A stretch of DNA of 64,000 nt from Odobenus rosmarus divergens (taxonomy: Eukaryota > Chordata > Mammalia > Carnivora > Odobenidae). A program made the position numbers and the translations under genes. Where the stretch lies: positions 4,946,393-5,010,392 of the forward strand of contig NW_004450302.1 of assembly GCF_000321225.1 (NCBI RefSeq), read 5' to 3'. This document shows, in pieces, positions 11,742 through 22,345 of this stretch. Under the pieces are notes generated by a model. It was not told the origin of the DNA, did not search any database, and saw nothing but the letters and a program-made list of their open reading frames with translations. How positions within the stretch are numbered: the stretch's first letter is position 1; each line of letters begins with the position of its first letter.

Positions 11742-13500
11742 ACTCACTCACTCGCTCACTCACTCATCAGCAAAAATTTATTGAGCACCAAGGAGAAATC
11801 AGACACTTTCCTGGATGCTGGGGAAGCAGCGGAAAAGAGGGACAATGTTATCATTCTGGTTTGGTATCTTGTTCTCTAGTGGGGAGACAGGTGATGAATA
11901 AGCCCACATATGTTTAAGATAAGATCATTTCAGAGAAGGAGGGTGCCACAGGGAACCCCTGGAGAGTGGCAGAGAGTGACCAGGGGAGTCACAATTAGAC
12001 AAAATGGTCATCCAGGCCATGCTGAGGACCAAACCCAGATTCTCCAGGAGGACCCTGGCCCACTTTGGTTTCTTTTTGTCCCTCAAAGGGTCATGAGCAG
12101 GGGCAGAGGAAGGAGTGGACTTGCGGTGACCCTCAGGGGTCTTTGGGAAGGGCTTTGCCCTCGAGGAAGCCTCTCTTGGGGCAGCTTCCCTCTGTGAACA
12201 TGTCCTGGGGATCAGGCTATGCGAACTAGGAATCCCTGACAGACAGAACAGATGGAAGTGAGAGGCAAGGGGACGGAACCCATAAGAGGTACACGGCTGC
12301 ATCCCTGCAGAGCAACACAGCTCAGACCATGGTGAAATTCTTCTCTGAGTGTGCAAAGGGGGCCGCTCCCCTTGTGCTGGTTTGAGAGTTTCTGCTATGC
12401 AAAGAATTTTCTTTGTGCTTCCCGGAGGTTTATCCTGCAAAGAATGGGGGAGTGGAGCAACGGCTCTTTGAAGATTCATAAACCAAAGTTCCCACCTCAG
12501 TTCTGCCATTGCATAGATGGGTGGTCCCAGGTGACATGTCTGTGTCCTTTGGGGACAGCACGGAGTTCATACAGGGGAGTGGTTTAGGCACACCAGATTT
12601 TGAAGAAGCCAACTCGGAGCATTGTGTGCCGACTTCAGGGGTAGTTGGGGTCCTTGCCACAGGTCAGAAGGCTATAATGCAAGTGGCCCAGCAGTCTATA
12701 GAGAAGAGGGGGCAGACTGGGGAGATGTAAGTTCAAATGCACGTGGAGAGCGTGGCGATGGGGCTGAGGGAATGGGAAGGTCACAGGCAATCCCGAGGCT
12801 TCTGGTTTGGGCCCTTCGGTGAATGAATTCTGAACTGCAGAAGGGGAAACAGATTTGGAGGAGGAAGGATCAAGGTCTGTTGGAGCATGTGGAGCGTGCG
12901 GTGTCGGGCACCTGGCTAGAAATATGGATCTGCAGTGTGGGAAAGCATGCTGAGTCAGAAGCCACACGGCCTGCAGGGTGTCCCTGGTGGGGACTGGCCA
13001 GGCGATGACTCTACCTCGTTCCCCTGCCTTCCAGGGGCACGTTGAGAACACACTTGCCAGCCTCCCTGACGGCTGAGGGGCCACGTGGCTGAGTTCTGAC
13101 CAATGGAACAAGAGTGAAATCATAATGGCACTTCCAGGCCTGGCCCCTGGTCCCTCAGAGCACCAGTGCCCCCCACCCCCACAGGGCTTGGCAGATGTTT
13201 CCTTCAAAGGGCTGGATAAGTAACTACTTGAGGCTCTGTGAGCCATACCATCTCCCCCGCACCAGACCAGCTCTGCCCCGGTAGCATGAAAGTAGCCATA
13301 AGTCATATATACACGGATGGGTCTGGTTCTGCTCCAGAATCAGGCTCACACCTGCTCTGCTCTTGTCTCTTTGTCCCTGGATCCTGAGGTTCAGGTCTCC
13401 CTTAGAAGCCGTGTACTGAAAATGGCACAGGCTCAATTTGTCTGAGTCACCAAAGGACTGTAAGGAGCAGAGGGCCCTAATCCCTCCCCCCGCCCCCATT
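11742..13500. other. Intergenic, ancient repeat fragments only
   Basis: 11765-11900 ('TTTATTGAGCACCAAGGAGA', 'AGTGGGGAGACAGGTGATGA') and 12690-12960 look like pieces of one ancient mammalian repeat, family unassigned. 13020-13200 resembles an LTR-like repeat also seen at 14.85 and 20.1 kb. No coding sequence is supported. Confidence 0.4.
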
Positions 13501-13579
13501 CTGCCTTTTATGTGAGTAAAAAAAAAAAAAACTAGAGTGTGTTTAGCAAATGAAATTTGGGGGTTTCTCTCTATAGAAG

Positions 13580-13830
13580 TTAACGTTACTTTAACTAAGA
13601 CAGCAATTGGTACCAGGAGCCGGATGTTGCCATAATGAAAATCTAAAATGTATGGTATTGGTTTGGAGTCGGGGTCTGGAAGGGAGGAGACCTAGCGTAG
13701 GCAGTGGCCTGAGGTAAGCGGGACCGCTGCCAAGGAGCCTGTCTTTCCCAGGGAAGAGGCTGTGACACAGATTGTCACAGCGAGGCTTGGTTGTTACAGG
13801 CAGCATTTAGAAAGGCTGAGAAGGCTAAGA
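13580..13830 (+). mobile_element. Possible MaLR internal fragment
   Basis: 'AACTAAGACAGCAATTGGTA' followed by CCAGGAGC resembles the junction between a MaLR LTR end and its internal region. It is degraded and non-coding, and the match is weak. Confidence 0.35.
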
Positions 13831-14849
13831 TGAACCCAGGCCGGAACTGGCTGATTTGCAAGCAAATCTATTTCTAAAATGAAATAGAACGATTCCAAAA
13901 ATGTGGGGCCTTGGTTGGGAAAGTTGACCGCTTCTAGATGCCAAACAGAAGGAAATCATATTGAACAAGGCTTTGAGCGGCGAAAGCCCCTTAAGCCTCC
14001 GCCTTGTGCGAGGTCAGGGTGAGGCAGCGTCCTCCTTCCCGGGCCCGAGTCTCAGGATCACTATTAGTACATTGAGAGAGAAGAGCCCGAGGCCAGGGAG
14101 CAAAACAATTAAAAAAAAAAATCAGTCTGGAGAACTGTGTCTCGAAATGAATTTTGCATGTGGTCCCTGGTAGCTGATGCTGACAGGAAGCGACAGGATA
14201 AGGAGCCTTTTCAGCTTCTGAGGGAACTGTATTGTCACATACGCCAGAAACCTGAACCAAAGACAAGCCTTTAACCCTTTGGGCCTTAAACCTAACTTGA
14301 GGCCTCACTTTTACCAACTGGGACTGGAGCCTGCAAAAGATGAGCCGCTCCCAAGGAAGGCACATCCCCGACACACCTACTTCAAATGCGCCCTTGGAGC
14401 AAAATGGCAAGAAGCTCTGGAAGGTGGAGCCAGGGGTCCCAGAGAGCAGAACCTCCTGTTTGGGGCTTTCTCCCGTGCCCCCCAGCGCCTGTGCACATCC
14501 TCCTCCGTTCATCCCCTTCCCCTTGGGATGTTGTGTCGTGACTACTCTGTCCGAACCCTACGGTCCAACACTGTGTGTGTTGGGGGCGTTGGGGGGAGGG
14601 CAGGGTGTGGATAACTTGTCCTTTTTTAGTTTCCAGATCCCAAGGACCCACATAGGACCCAGAGGGAGAACCATGCCCCTCCTGGAGGTCCCGGCCTGTG
14701 GCGCAGGTCCCAGCAGACAGTGAGGGCAGGGGACTCGGCTGCCTCTCTGGGGAGTGATGAGTGTGCTCTGTGAAGGAGAAGGAGAGGGGGATGGCTCATC
14801 AGTGACCAGATGGGGAACCTGGGGTGGGGAGTAGCTAGCCGCTCACCCA
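13831..14849. other. Intergenic, nothing recognised
   Basis: No gene or young repeat. Short A-tract at 14110-14121. Confidence 0.45.
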
Positions 14850-15345
14850 ACCTAAGCCCTCTGCTGTCAGCTGTACCCCACGACTGCATCCCCTAGCTTC
14901 CCTGTAGTTAGATGTGGCCATCGGCTGTGGGCTGAATGTTTGTGTCCCCCCTGCCCCAGATTCATGTGTTGAGGTCCTAACCCCTGATGTGATGGGCTCA
15001 GGAGCTGGGGCGTTTGGGAGGTGATTGGGTCGTGAGGGTGGAGCCCTCGTGAATGGGGTTAGTGCCCTCAGAGAGAGACCCCAGGGGGCTCTTGATCTTG
15101 GCCTTGCCAGTTTCCAGATCTGTGAGAATAAATGTCTGTTGTTTATAAGCCACCCAGCCTTTGGTATTTTGTGGTAGCAGCCCAAACAGACTAAGACAGG
15201 CGGAGTTCTGGCCGATGGAAGGTGGTGGGAGTGACATATGTCTCATAAAGACCCATAAAACCTCCCTCGTCCCCCTCCGTGTGCTCTCCGAGCTGCTGCA
15301 TGCGGGTGCCCAGGGCCACTTGGAAGCCCCGTAGTAGAGATGGAG
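14850..15345 (+). mobile_element. Old LTR-like repeat hosting an MLT1 LTR
   Basis: The left part ends 'CCCTGTAGTTAGATGTGGCC'. The right part resumes 'GGAGTTCTGGCCGATGGAAG' and 'GACCCATAAAACCTCCCTCG'. The same family seems present at 20040-20530. I could not name it. Confidence 0.5.
14926..15198 (+). mobile_element. MLT1A-like solo LTR (ERVL-MaLR), internally deleted
   Basis: It starts TGTGGGCTGAATGTTTGTGT and ends 'ATAAGCCACCCAGCCTTTGG' then GACTAAGACA, so it keeps TG...CA ends. It is 273 nt where the consensus is about 370. The loss lies between GAGAGACCCCAGG and CTTGATCTTGG. It has no coding content. Confidence 0.85.
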
Positions 15346-16676
15346 GGGGCTGCTCCTTGATGGCTTTGTGGGACCCAGTGCCAGTAGGATTTTATGGGGA
15401 AAAAGGCACCTCTATTGTCAGACCTTAGGGTTTTGTGTCAGGGTGGCTGGAATCCCCTCCACTGAAATCAGGCTGAAGCGATGGAAGCTGCAGAGCTGGT
15501 CTGGGGAGAGGGGTGGTGGGAGGCGGGCAGGGAACGAAGCAGGACCCTGGGGAGCACTGGTGCTCCAAGCGGGGGCAAAGGGAGGCGGCGGCAAAGGAGG
15601 CTGAGAAGGGGGGCAGCGTGGGGGGCAGGGAAGGGACACTCTTAAGACTCTAGTTAGAGAATGAGCCCTGGGTCCGGCACGGTGAACAGGATGTACCTCT
15701 GTGAGTCCCTCTCCTCAAAGGGTGTGGGAGACAGGCCACCACAACTCAGAGCACGATGCGGGGCTGGAGCGGGGAGCCCGGGAAAGATGCTCAGTGCCAA
15801 GTGGGCAGTGTGCTGAGGGCCTTGGGTGCAGGGATTTATGCAGGGGTCTCGACTTCCGGACCCCTCTGTGAACCAGAGAAAGGCGAAGGACCGTCCCCTC
15901 AGAGCAATGCATGCAGCAGGCACACACTATTGTCCTGCCAGCCTCGGTGCTCTCGTAGACGTCCCGAGGCTGGCCCAGGAGCCAGGGAAGGAGCCTCCAC
16001 CACCCTCGATCAGCTACCTCCCCCAGCCCTGCAGCCATCTCAGCTTTGCAAGGAAGGAACGGGACACATGGGGAGGAACTAGCTCAGAGTCACACAGCTG
16101 GATATGGCAGAGCCCGGGTTTGAAGGCAAGTGCCTGTGATCTTCCTCCTGCTCTCTTTACAGGACAGGATGGGGCCTCTTCAGCTGTCTAAGGCATTGCC
16201 ACCGTGAAGACACCAGGAGAGGGGGCCCCGGGGAGGATGCGGGAGGAGGGGATGTCTGGACTCAGCAGGTGGAGCAGACTTGGGGGCCTCCGGTGCTGGA
16301 GCAAACACAGGAGAGAAACCGAAGGTTGGAGACGGGCAGGGCTGAGCTCTGGCCCGCCTGAATCCGAAGCCCATGCTAGGGGGCAGTTCTAAAGGGACAG
16401 CGGGTGGTCCGTGAGAGCGGCTGGGGCAGAGCCCGCACTGGGCCCGGGGGTGTGAGAAGATGCTGGCCTGGGGTACCCACCGCTGGCTTTGTCCTCTCCT
16501 CTTACAAGGAGTGGGGGGGTCCCCAGACTCTCTGCCGGGCAATTCTGTTACTTGGCCTTTGTTGCTGTTGGCCTCACGAGAAAAACAACTGGAGACAGGA
16601 ATGTCCTCAGAGGTTCCAAAAAATCACTGCAGGTAATAGACTTCTCCCCCAAATCTGAGGCCTGTCCTTTGCCCTG
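15346..16676. other. Intergenic; MIR remnant near 16050-16140
   Basis: The MIR-like stretch includes 'CACACAGCTGGATATGGCAG' (minus orientation). Nothing else is recognised. Confidence 0.45.
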
Positions 16677-16876
16677 TGTATTTGTTCCCAGGGTGGCGTG
16701 AACAAACAGAAATGTATCGTCTCACGGCTCTGGAGGCCAGACTCCTAGGTCAAAGTGCTGGCAGGGCCGAGCTCCCTCTGCATCCTGCCGGGGAGCATCC
16801 TTCCTTCCCGCTTCCTCCCTTCTGGACTTGCCGGCCCTCCTTGCTGTTCCTGAGCTCCTGGCAGCAAAAGTCAGTC
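16677..16876 (-). mobile_element. MLT1-type LTR, first half (split by retrocopy)
   Basis: It reads as the reverse complement of an MLT1-type LTR: 'CAAACAGAAATGTATCGTCT', 'GGCTCTGGAGGCCAGACTCC', 'AGTGCTGGCAGGGCCGAGCT'. It breaks off at the PPP1R14B retrocopy and continues at 17852. Confidence 0.8.
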
Positions 16877-17851
16877 CCAGGGGGCGGGGCGCGGCCAGAC
16901 CAGGCCTGGCGGGGGGGGGGGGGGGGGGGGGAGGCTCTGCATGCTGCAGCTGTCCCCGCCGGACGCCCCCGCCGCCGCCCTCGCCGCGGAGCCAAGCCCG
17001 GGAGCTAACCCGAGCCAGCGGCCCGGAGCCAACCGGAGGGCGTCCCGGAGGCGGCGGCACAGGGAGGGGCCCGACGCGCACACGGGGCCCGGTCGGCCGC
17101 CAGGGCTGACAGCGGCCCTTCGAGGGGCGCGGCGTTGGCGGCCCCGGCCCCTGGGGTCGGGCAGTGGTGGCCCAGGGCCCCGCCTCTACTTTCAGAGCCT
17201 CCCTGGGGCTGCAGGCGAGGGCCCTGGCGACGGGGACCATGAGGGCCCAGTGAAGCGCCAAGGGAAGGTCACGGTCAAGTAGGACCGCAAGGCGCTACGG
17301 AAGTGCCTCAGCCTGGAGGAGTGGATCCTGGAGCAGCTCACTCGCCTCTACGACTGCCAGGAAGAGGAGATCCCGGAGTTGGAGATTGATGTGGACAAAC
17401 TCCTGGACATGGAGAGTGATGACACCCGGCTGCCAGGGTCAAGGAGCGGCTGGTTGACTGTTGCAAACCTGCTGAGGCCTTCATCTCTGGCCTGCTGGAC
17501 AAGACCCGGGCCATGCAGAAGCTGAGCACAGCCCAGAAGAAGTAAGGGTCCTTGATCCAGGTGAAGGGTGGCTCCCACAGGACAATCACTGCCCCCACCC
17601 CCAACGTCGTAGCAACAGCAATACGGTGGCGGGGGAGGGGCCCTGCCGCCAGGCCTGGTGCCCTGAGCAGGGATCCCCATGCCCCTGGCCCAGGGTCTTC
17701 TTCCCTGCCCCCTCAGTTTTCCATTTTTGGGGTTTTTTATTGTTATTAAACTGATGGGACTTCTTGTGTTTTTATATTGACTCCACAGTGCGGCCCTTTA
17801 ATAAAGCTAGGATATGCCTTTGGTGCAAAACAAACAAACAAACAAAAAACC
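16877..17851 (+). pseudogene. PPP1R14B: Processed pseudogene (retrocopy) of PPP1R14B
   Basis: PPP1R14B encodes a small phospho-dependent inhibitor of protein phosphatase 1. This copy has no introns and matches the family in pieces: GPGPRLYFQS at about 17170-17205, RQGKVTVK just before 17280, EEWILEQLTRLYDCQEEEIP from about 17317, LEIDVD further on, then EAFISGLLDK and QKLSTAQKK ending in TAA at 17543-17545. A 3' UTR follows, with AATAAA near 17801 and an A-rich tail (17827-17850). Four lesions are visible. The expected start codon reads AGG (about 17102). A one-base insertion in a G run near 17155 shifts the frame. A TAG at 17280-17282 replaces the tyrosine after KVTVK. One base is missing near 17430. 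Imperfect target-site duplications AAAGTCAGTC and AACCTCAGTC (16867-16876, 17852-17861) flank it. It cannot make the protein. Confidence 0.93.
16911..16931 (+). repeat. Run of 21 G in the retrocopy 5' region
   Basis: Uninterrupted homopolymer near the 5' end of the PPP1R14B retrocopy. Its length is prone to replication and sequencing error. Confidence 0.85.
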
Positions 17852-18058
17852 AACCTCAGTCTCTGCCTGCATGTGTCTGTCTCTTTTCTCTTCTTACAGG
17901 GGCACCAGTCATCCTGCATGAAGGGCCACCCTACTCCAGTATGACTTCATCTTACGTATTACACCTGTAACAACCCTATTTCCAAGTGAGGTCACATTCC
18001 GAGGACTGGAAGTCAAGATGTCATCGTATCATTTTGGGGACACAGTTCAGCCTATACA
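17852..18058 (-). mobile_element. MLT1-type LTR, second half
   Basis: It continues the element of 16677-16876: 'TCTTCTTACAGGGGCACCAG', 'ATTTCCAAGTGAGGTCACAT', then 'TTTTGGGGACACAGTTCAGC'. The two halves add up to about 407 nt, close to a full LTR. Confidence 0.82.
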
Positions 18059-18789
18059 CTCCATGAGCTGATTTGGCCTTCCCTGACAAGACCCCGTCCT
18101 GAACACCCTCTGGATGTTGGCATCTCCCTTCCCCCTCAGAGTCCCGCCCTCCTCCCTGCAACTGCAGACACCACTGAGCAGGGAGGTGGGCAACCACAGA
18201 CCCTCCCCTAGGAGGGAGGGCCGGGGGAGGGGCCCCAGCTAGGCTTGGAGCGGTGGGGAGCTGTCCTTTGGGATGACTACTGAGGGGTGATTGGGGTTCT
18301 TCTGGAAGTCAAGCAGTGGAGACCCAGGGAATCCTGGTGCCTTCAAGGATGCAAATCACTCCGAAGGCTGGAAGAGCCAAAGTGAGGGGCGGGGTCAGTA
18401 ATGTGGGGGGTGGGGTAGGCAGGAGGAGACAGGCGAGGCCAGATGAGGAGGACTCCTGGACCCTGGAGTCTGGTCTGAATCCTCTCGGGGCGATGGGATG
18501 GCATGCAGGGGTTTGAAGTGGCTTAAAGACTAGATTCAGTTTGCGAATTAGGTCATCCCAGCTGCTGTTGGGCAAGCTGCTGGGCACTGGGAATGATCTG
18601 GGAGTCGTCAGTGTTGTCTGTGGCCATCAATCCCATGGAGGAGTGGGATCATCTGGGGAGATGCACGGAGAAGAGAAGAGGCCCAAGGATGTGTCTTTAG
18701 GAATGTCAGCATGGAAAGGGAAGGCAGAGGAGGAGGGGCTGGGCAAGGAGGCTGCAGGAGTGTCTGGAAGCGATAGGAAGGGGCATTCA
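18059..18789. other. Intergenic; ancient repeat fragment 18470-18780
   Basis: 18560-18700 ('GGGAGTCGTCAGTGTTGTCT', 'GGCCCAAGGATGTGTCTTTA') looks like an old mammalian repeat, family unassigned. No gene. Confidence 0.4.
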
Positions 18790-18968
18790 GGGAGCGCCTA
18801 GGTGGCTCAATCGGTTAAACATCTGACTCTTGATTTCAGCTCAGGTCTTGATCTCAGGGTCATGAGTTCAAGCCCCGCATTGGGCTCCACTCTGGGTGTG
18901 GGGCCTATGAAAGAAAGAAAGAAAGAGAGAGAGAGAGGAAGGAAGGAAAGGAGGGAGGAAAGAAAGGC
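18790..18968 (+). mobile_element. can-SINE with (GAAA)/(GGAA) tail
   Basis: The head is GGAGCGCCTAGGTGGCTCAA, followed by the tRNA-like body and a purine tail of GAAA, GA and GGAA units instead of the usual AAATAAAT. Confidence 0.9.
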
Positions 18969-19317
18969 AGGTATTCAGAAGGCGGGAAGGGGCAGTTTGG
19001 GCAGACGTGCTTGTCAGCAGCAGTGGACGCCGCACACAAGAAGTCAGGTAAGAAGTGAAGTGTCTCTGGGTTTGGCAACTGGGAGATGGGAGCAGAGTGG
19101 GGGTCAGAGTGCCCGGCTTGTCACAGGCGGGGGGCGGCTGGAACCTTCTTTGCATGGCCGTTAGAAGGGGGGGAGCACCCCCTCGGAGGAGGAGGAAGAA
19201 AACCCACAGCGTGGGGCTCTCAGGCCGAGTGGGAGCCGCAGCTTCTTGGGGACTTCAGCTCTGGCCAGAGCGCGCCGCAGCAGCCCAGAGCCCCCACTTA
19301 GAACAGCAAGCAAGCCT

Positions 19318-19526
19318 GCCGGCCTCCTGCGCACCAGGCCCCATGCTAGGACTCGGTGCGCACCATCCCCTCCGACTCTTGGAATTCCGGAATTCCGCAC
19401 AGAGGTATTATTCCCCCCATTTTGCTGAGGTTCAGCGAGGTAAGCAGCTTGAGCTGAGAGACCCAGCTAGGGAGTGGCAGGGAGGGCATTTGACGTCAGG
19501 ACTCCTCGTAGCCAGAGCTTTTTGGC
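19318..19526 (-). mobile_element. MIR
   Basis: 'ACCAGGCCCCATGCTAGGAC', then 'CCATTTTGCTGAGGTTCAGC', then 'GAGTGGCAGGGAGGGCATTT'. 18969-19317 and 19527-20039 show nothing recognisable. Confidence 0.65.
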
Positions 19527-20039
19527 TTCATCCTACTGTTGCCCCAACTCCTGAAGGATGTGGTTGAGAAGTTCTCTGTGGTCATTGGTTATTGGGTGGT
19601 GAGTAGTGGATGGGGGACTATGCTTGTCCCACCTGGGGTAGGAACTGTGACTTCAGGTGGCTGCATCATTCATGGAGAGAAAATGCTTCTGCAGGGCAAG
19701 TGGTACTGGCAGGAGGTTGGTGGGGGTCAGGGTGAGGATGGGGGGTGCTCTCAGGGCGGTGACATAGGCACAGAGGCGGTGGAGTGTGGGTGAGTCTCAC
19801 CTGAAAACCCTTAGCCATGGTTCCCTAGAGGGGCTCTCAGTTTGGGTCAAGGGTCACAAGCCCTCGACTGGGTCCTACATGAAAGGCAGAGCATCCAGAA
19901 TCCAGGAGGGCCATTCAAAATTGCCCTCTGATGACTGAGCATTGAGGAGCCAGCTTTGCCGGGAGGGTAGGGTTGGGGGGGGGTACATCTTGTGGAATTT
20001 ATAGTCTGGCGCTCCCTAGGAGCTTCCCACCCCCACCCC

Positions 20040-20530
20040 GTGGAGGCTTCCAGGTGGCTCCAGACTTCGGGACCATGGATGCTGCACCCAGGTGAACCTC
20101 AGATCCGTGGCCACCACAGTTGGATGGTGTGACAAGGATTGCCAGCTGCTCTCCAGAGTGGTACCCTCGTCCTTCCGGGCCCACAGCCAGGCCGCATCCC
20201 ACCTCCCTTGCAGTCAGATGTGGCCGTGCAATTGGGTTCTAGCCTCTGAAATATGCCCATTTTTCTAGGCCTGCTATAACGATAAAAGTCTTCCTCACCT
20301 GTGTGGTTCTTCACGCTCTTTCCCCTTTCGTTACTGGATGTCAACATCAGGGCGATCTTGGAAGCCATGTGGAAGGTGACTGAGCCCAGGTATTTGAAGA
20401 TCTCCACCTCCAACCAACCACCAGAACTGGGCCCGCCTGGGACTGTTTATGTGAGTGAGAAACTAACCCCACTCCGTTTATGCCATTTTCATTCTCGGGC
20501 TTGTTTACTGCAGCATTAACTTAGCCTGAG
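20040..20530 (+). mobile_element. Old LTR-like repeat (same family as 14850-15345)
   Basis: 'CTCCCTTGCAGTCAGATGTG', 'ATTGGGTTCTAGCCTCTGAA', 'GATGTCAACATCAGGGCG' and 'CTTGGAAGCCATGTGGAAGG' follow the order of a mammalian LTR-like repeat that I could not name. Confidence 0.5.
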
Positions 20531-21459
20531 AATACAGGGAGCCCCAAAGCTTGCAGGCCACAAGATCTCTTAGCTTCCGTCCCCAGCTATTCTGACTCAG
20601 CACTTTTGGCTCCCCAGCCTCTATCAGATGTGGAAATGTTTGGGGAACAGTGTTGATCTCACTGGGCACAAGCCAGGTCCCGTGCCTCAGGTGACTGGGC
20701 TGTGGTGGTCTGATGTACCATCTTGGGGAGCCAGGGCCCTATACAATGGTCCGTCTGCCTTCCGAAGGTGGCCTGAGTTCCTCGTACCTGGAACACTGAC
20801 CTCGGTGAGGACCAGCTGTCTCCAAAGTGACGGTACACCTGTGCTTGGATCCTATTGTGATGTCCCGTCCCCAGCAACACACAAAAGGCATCACCCTTGG
20901 TGGGGCTAGCTCAGAGAAGACCAGGGGGTGCAGATGTGAACAGATGTGAGCGGATTTCCCAGCCCCCCCGGGGGCCCTGTGGCTGCCACTTAAGGCCGGG
21001 CCTCTCTCCTTGTTGAGGAAGCTGGCTATTGGGCCGTAGGGCTGTGGGAATGGTGATGGAGTTTCTCTCGTCTCTGTGGAGCCCCAGAAACGTTGGGGTG
21101 TCTGACAGAATCTGCTCAAACTGGTCAAAACAGAACAAGGGGCCTCTGTTGGTAGGACGGTGAAGAGAGCCCGAGTGGCAGCAGCTGGGGCGTCTCTGAA
21201 GAGCTTGGCAGCAGAGTCAGGGATGCTGTTCCCTGGGGCTCCCATGCCTTCAGCAGCTCCACGCCCGCCATGGCTCCAGGCCCAGCAGCCTGGGCAGGGT
21301 CTGGGTGAGAGAAATAAAGGCTTTGCTTTCACTAACATTCAGAAATGGTGAGAGACACCTTTATTCTAAAACGGGTATCTGCAGACAATAGCAGACTGAA
21401 TTACTTTTCTGCTCCATCTTTCTTAGTATGTGAAACAAAGGAAGCTAGTTTAGATGGAA
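20531..21459. other. Intergenic, nothing recognised
   Basis: Unique-looking sequence without a supported gene. Confidence 0.45.
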
Positions 21460-21465
21460 AAAAAA

Positions 21466-21509
<44 letters not shown>

Positions 21510-21545
21510 AGAAAGAAAGAAGAAAGAAAGAAAGAAAGAAAGAAA

Positions 21546-21606
<61 letters not shown>

Positions 21607-21609
21607 AAA
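21460..21609 (+). repeat. (GAAA)n polypurine tract
   Basis: About 150 nt of GAAA with a few GAA phase slips near 21511-21550. Purine-only strand. The open frames across it (Lys/Arg/Glu repeats) are artefacts. Confidence 0.97.
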
Positions 21610-21769
21610 GGGTCTAGTGAGTTCCCTGAGCTTCTTTCTGTCTGAAGTGATTGACAGTAGGTGTAGTTCATGAACAATCTTTGCATCCTGTCCTATCCAT
21701 GCTTTATGATTTCAGACAATTATCTAAAATGTGTTTTATAATCTTGATATTTATAATGGTGATGATGGT

Positions 21770-21923
21770 AATGATAATGACAAACATTTTTATTGCTTCT
21801 AAGTTCCAGGTACAGTTCTTAAGTGATTTCTGGTTCTTAAATCCTCAAAATATTCCTCTGGAGTAAGCAGGAATCCCTACTTCTCCCATTTTACAGATGA
21901 GGAAACTGATGTACAGAGATTTT
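21770..21923 (-). mobile_element. MIR, entered by a can-SINE
   Basis: 'TTCCAGGTACAGTTCTTAAG' then 'CATTTTACAGATGAGGAAAC'. The SINE at 21940 was inserted just past its end. Confidence 0.75.
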
Positions 21924-21939
21924 AAGAATTATATTTATA

Positions 21940-22133
21940 GGGGCGCCTGGGTGACTCAGTTGGTTAGGCGACTGCCCTCGGCTCAGGTCATGATCCTGGA
22001 GTCCCGGGATCGAGCCCCGCATCGGGCTCCCTGCTCAGCGGGGAGCCTGCTTCTCCCTCTGACCCTCCTTCCTCTCATGCTCTCTGACTCTCATTCTCTT
22101 TCTCTTAAATAAATAAATAAAATCTTAAAAAAA
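21940..22133 (+). mobile_element. can-SINE with perfect 16-bp target-site duplication
   Basis: The head is GGGGCGCCTGGGTGACTCAG and the tail AAATAAATAAATAAAATC. AAGAATTATATTTATA is repeated exactly at 21924-21939 and 22134-22149, which points to a young insertion. Confidence 0.97.
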
Positions 22134-22161
22134 AAGAATTATATTTATAAAGGAAAAACAA

Positions 22162-22345
22162 GGGGCACCTGGTGGCTCAGTCAGTTGAGTGTCGCACTCA
22201 TGATCTCAGCTCAGGTCTTGATCTCAGGGTCATGAGTTGAAGCCCTGCATTGGGCTCCATGTGGAGCCTACTGAAAGGAAAGAAGGAAGGAAGAAGGAAG
22301 GAAGGAAGGAAGGGAGGGAGGGAGGGAGGGAAGGAGGGAGGAAAA
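22162..22345 (+). mobile_element. can-SINE with (GGAA) tail
   Basis: The head is AGGGGCACCTGGTGGCTCAG, with a tRNA-like body, then GAAGGAAG and GGGAGGGA units in place of the usual tail. It lies 12 nt after the right duplication of the previous SINE. Confidence 0.92.

Noticed and set aside
10915..11879. Plus-strand open frames of 289 and 310 codons (HPSI repeats) and several minus-strand frames
   Set aside because: They are produced by the CATC satellite, which contains almost no stop codon in any frame.
16722..17261. 179-codon minus-strand open frame
   Set aside because: It is antisense to the GC-rich 5' part of the PPP1R14B retrocopy and includes the poly-G run. It is a shadow.
21940..22133. 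tRNA-like A and B boxes, possible tRNA gene
   Set aside because: They belong to the tRNA-derived head of a can-SINE. The same holds for all other copies in the window.
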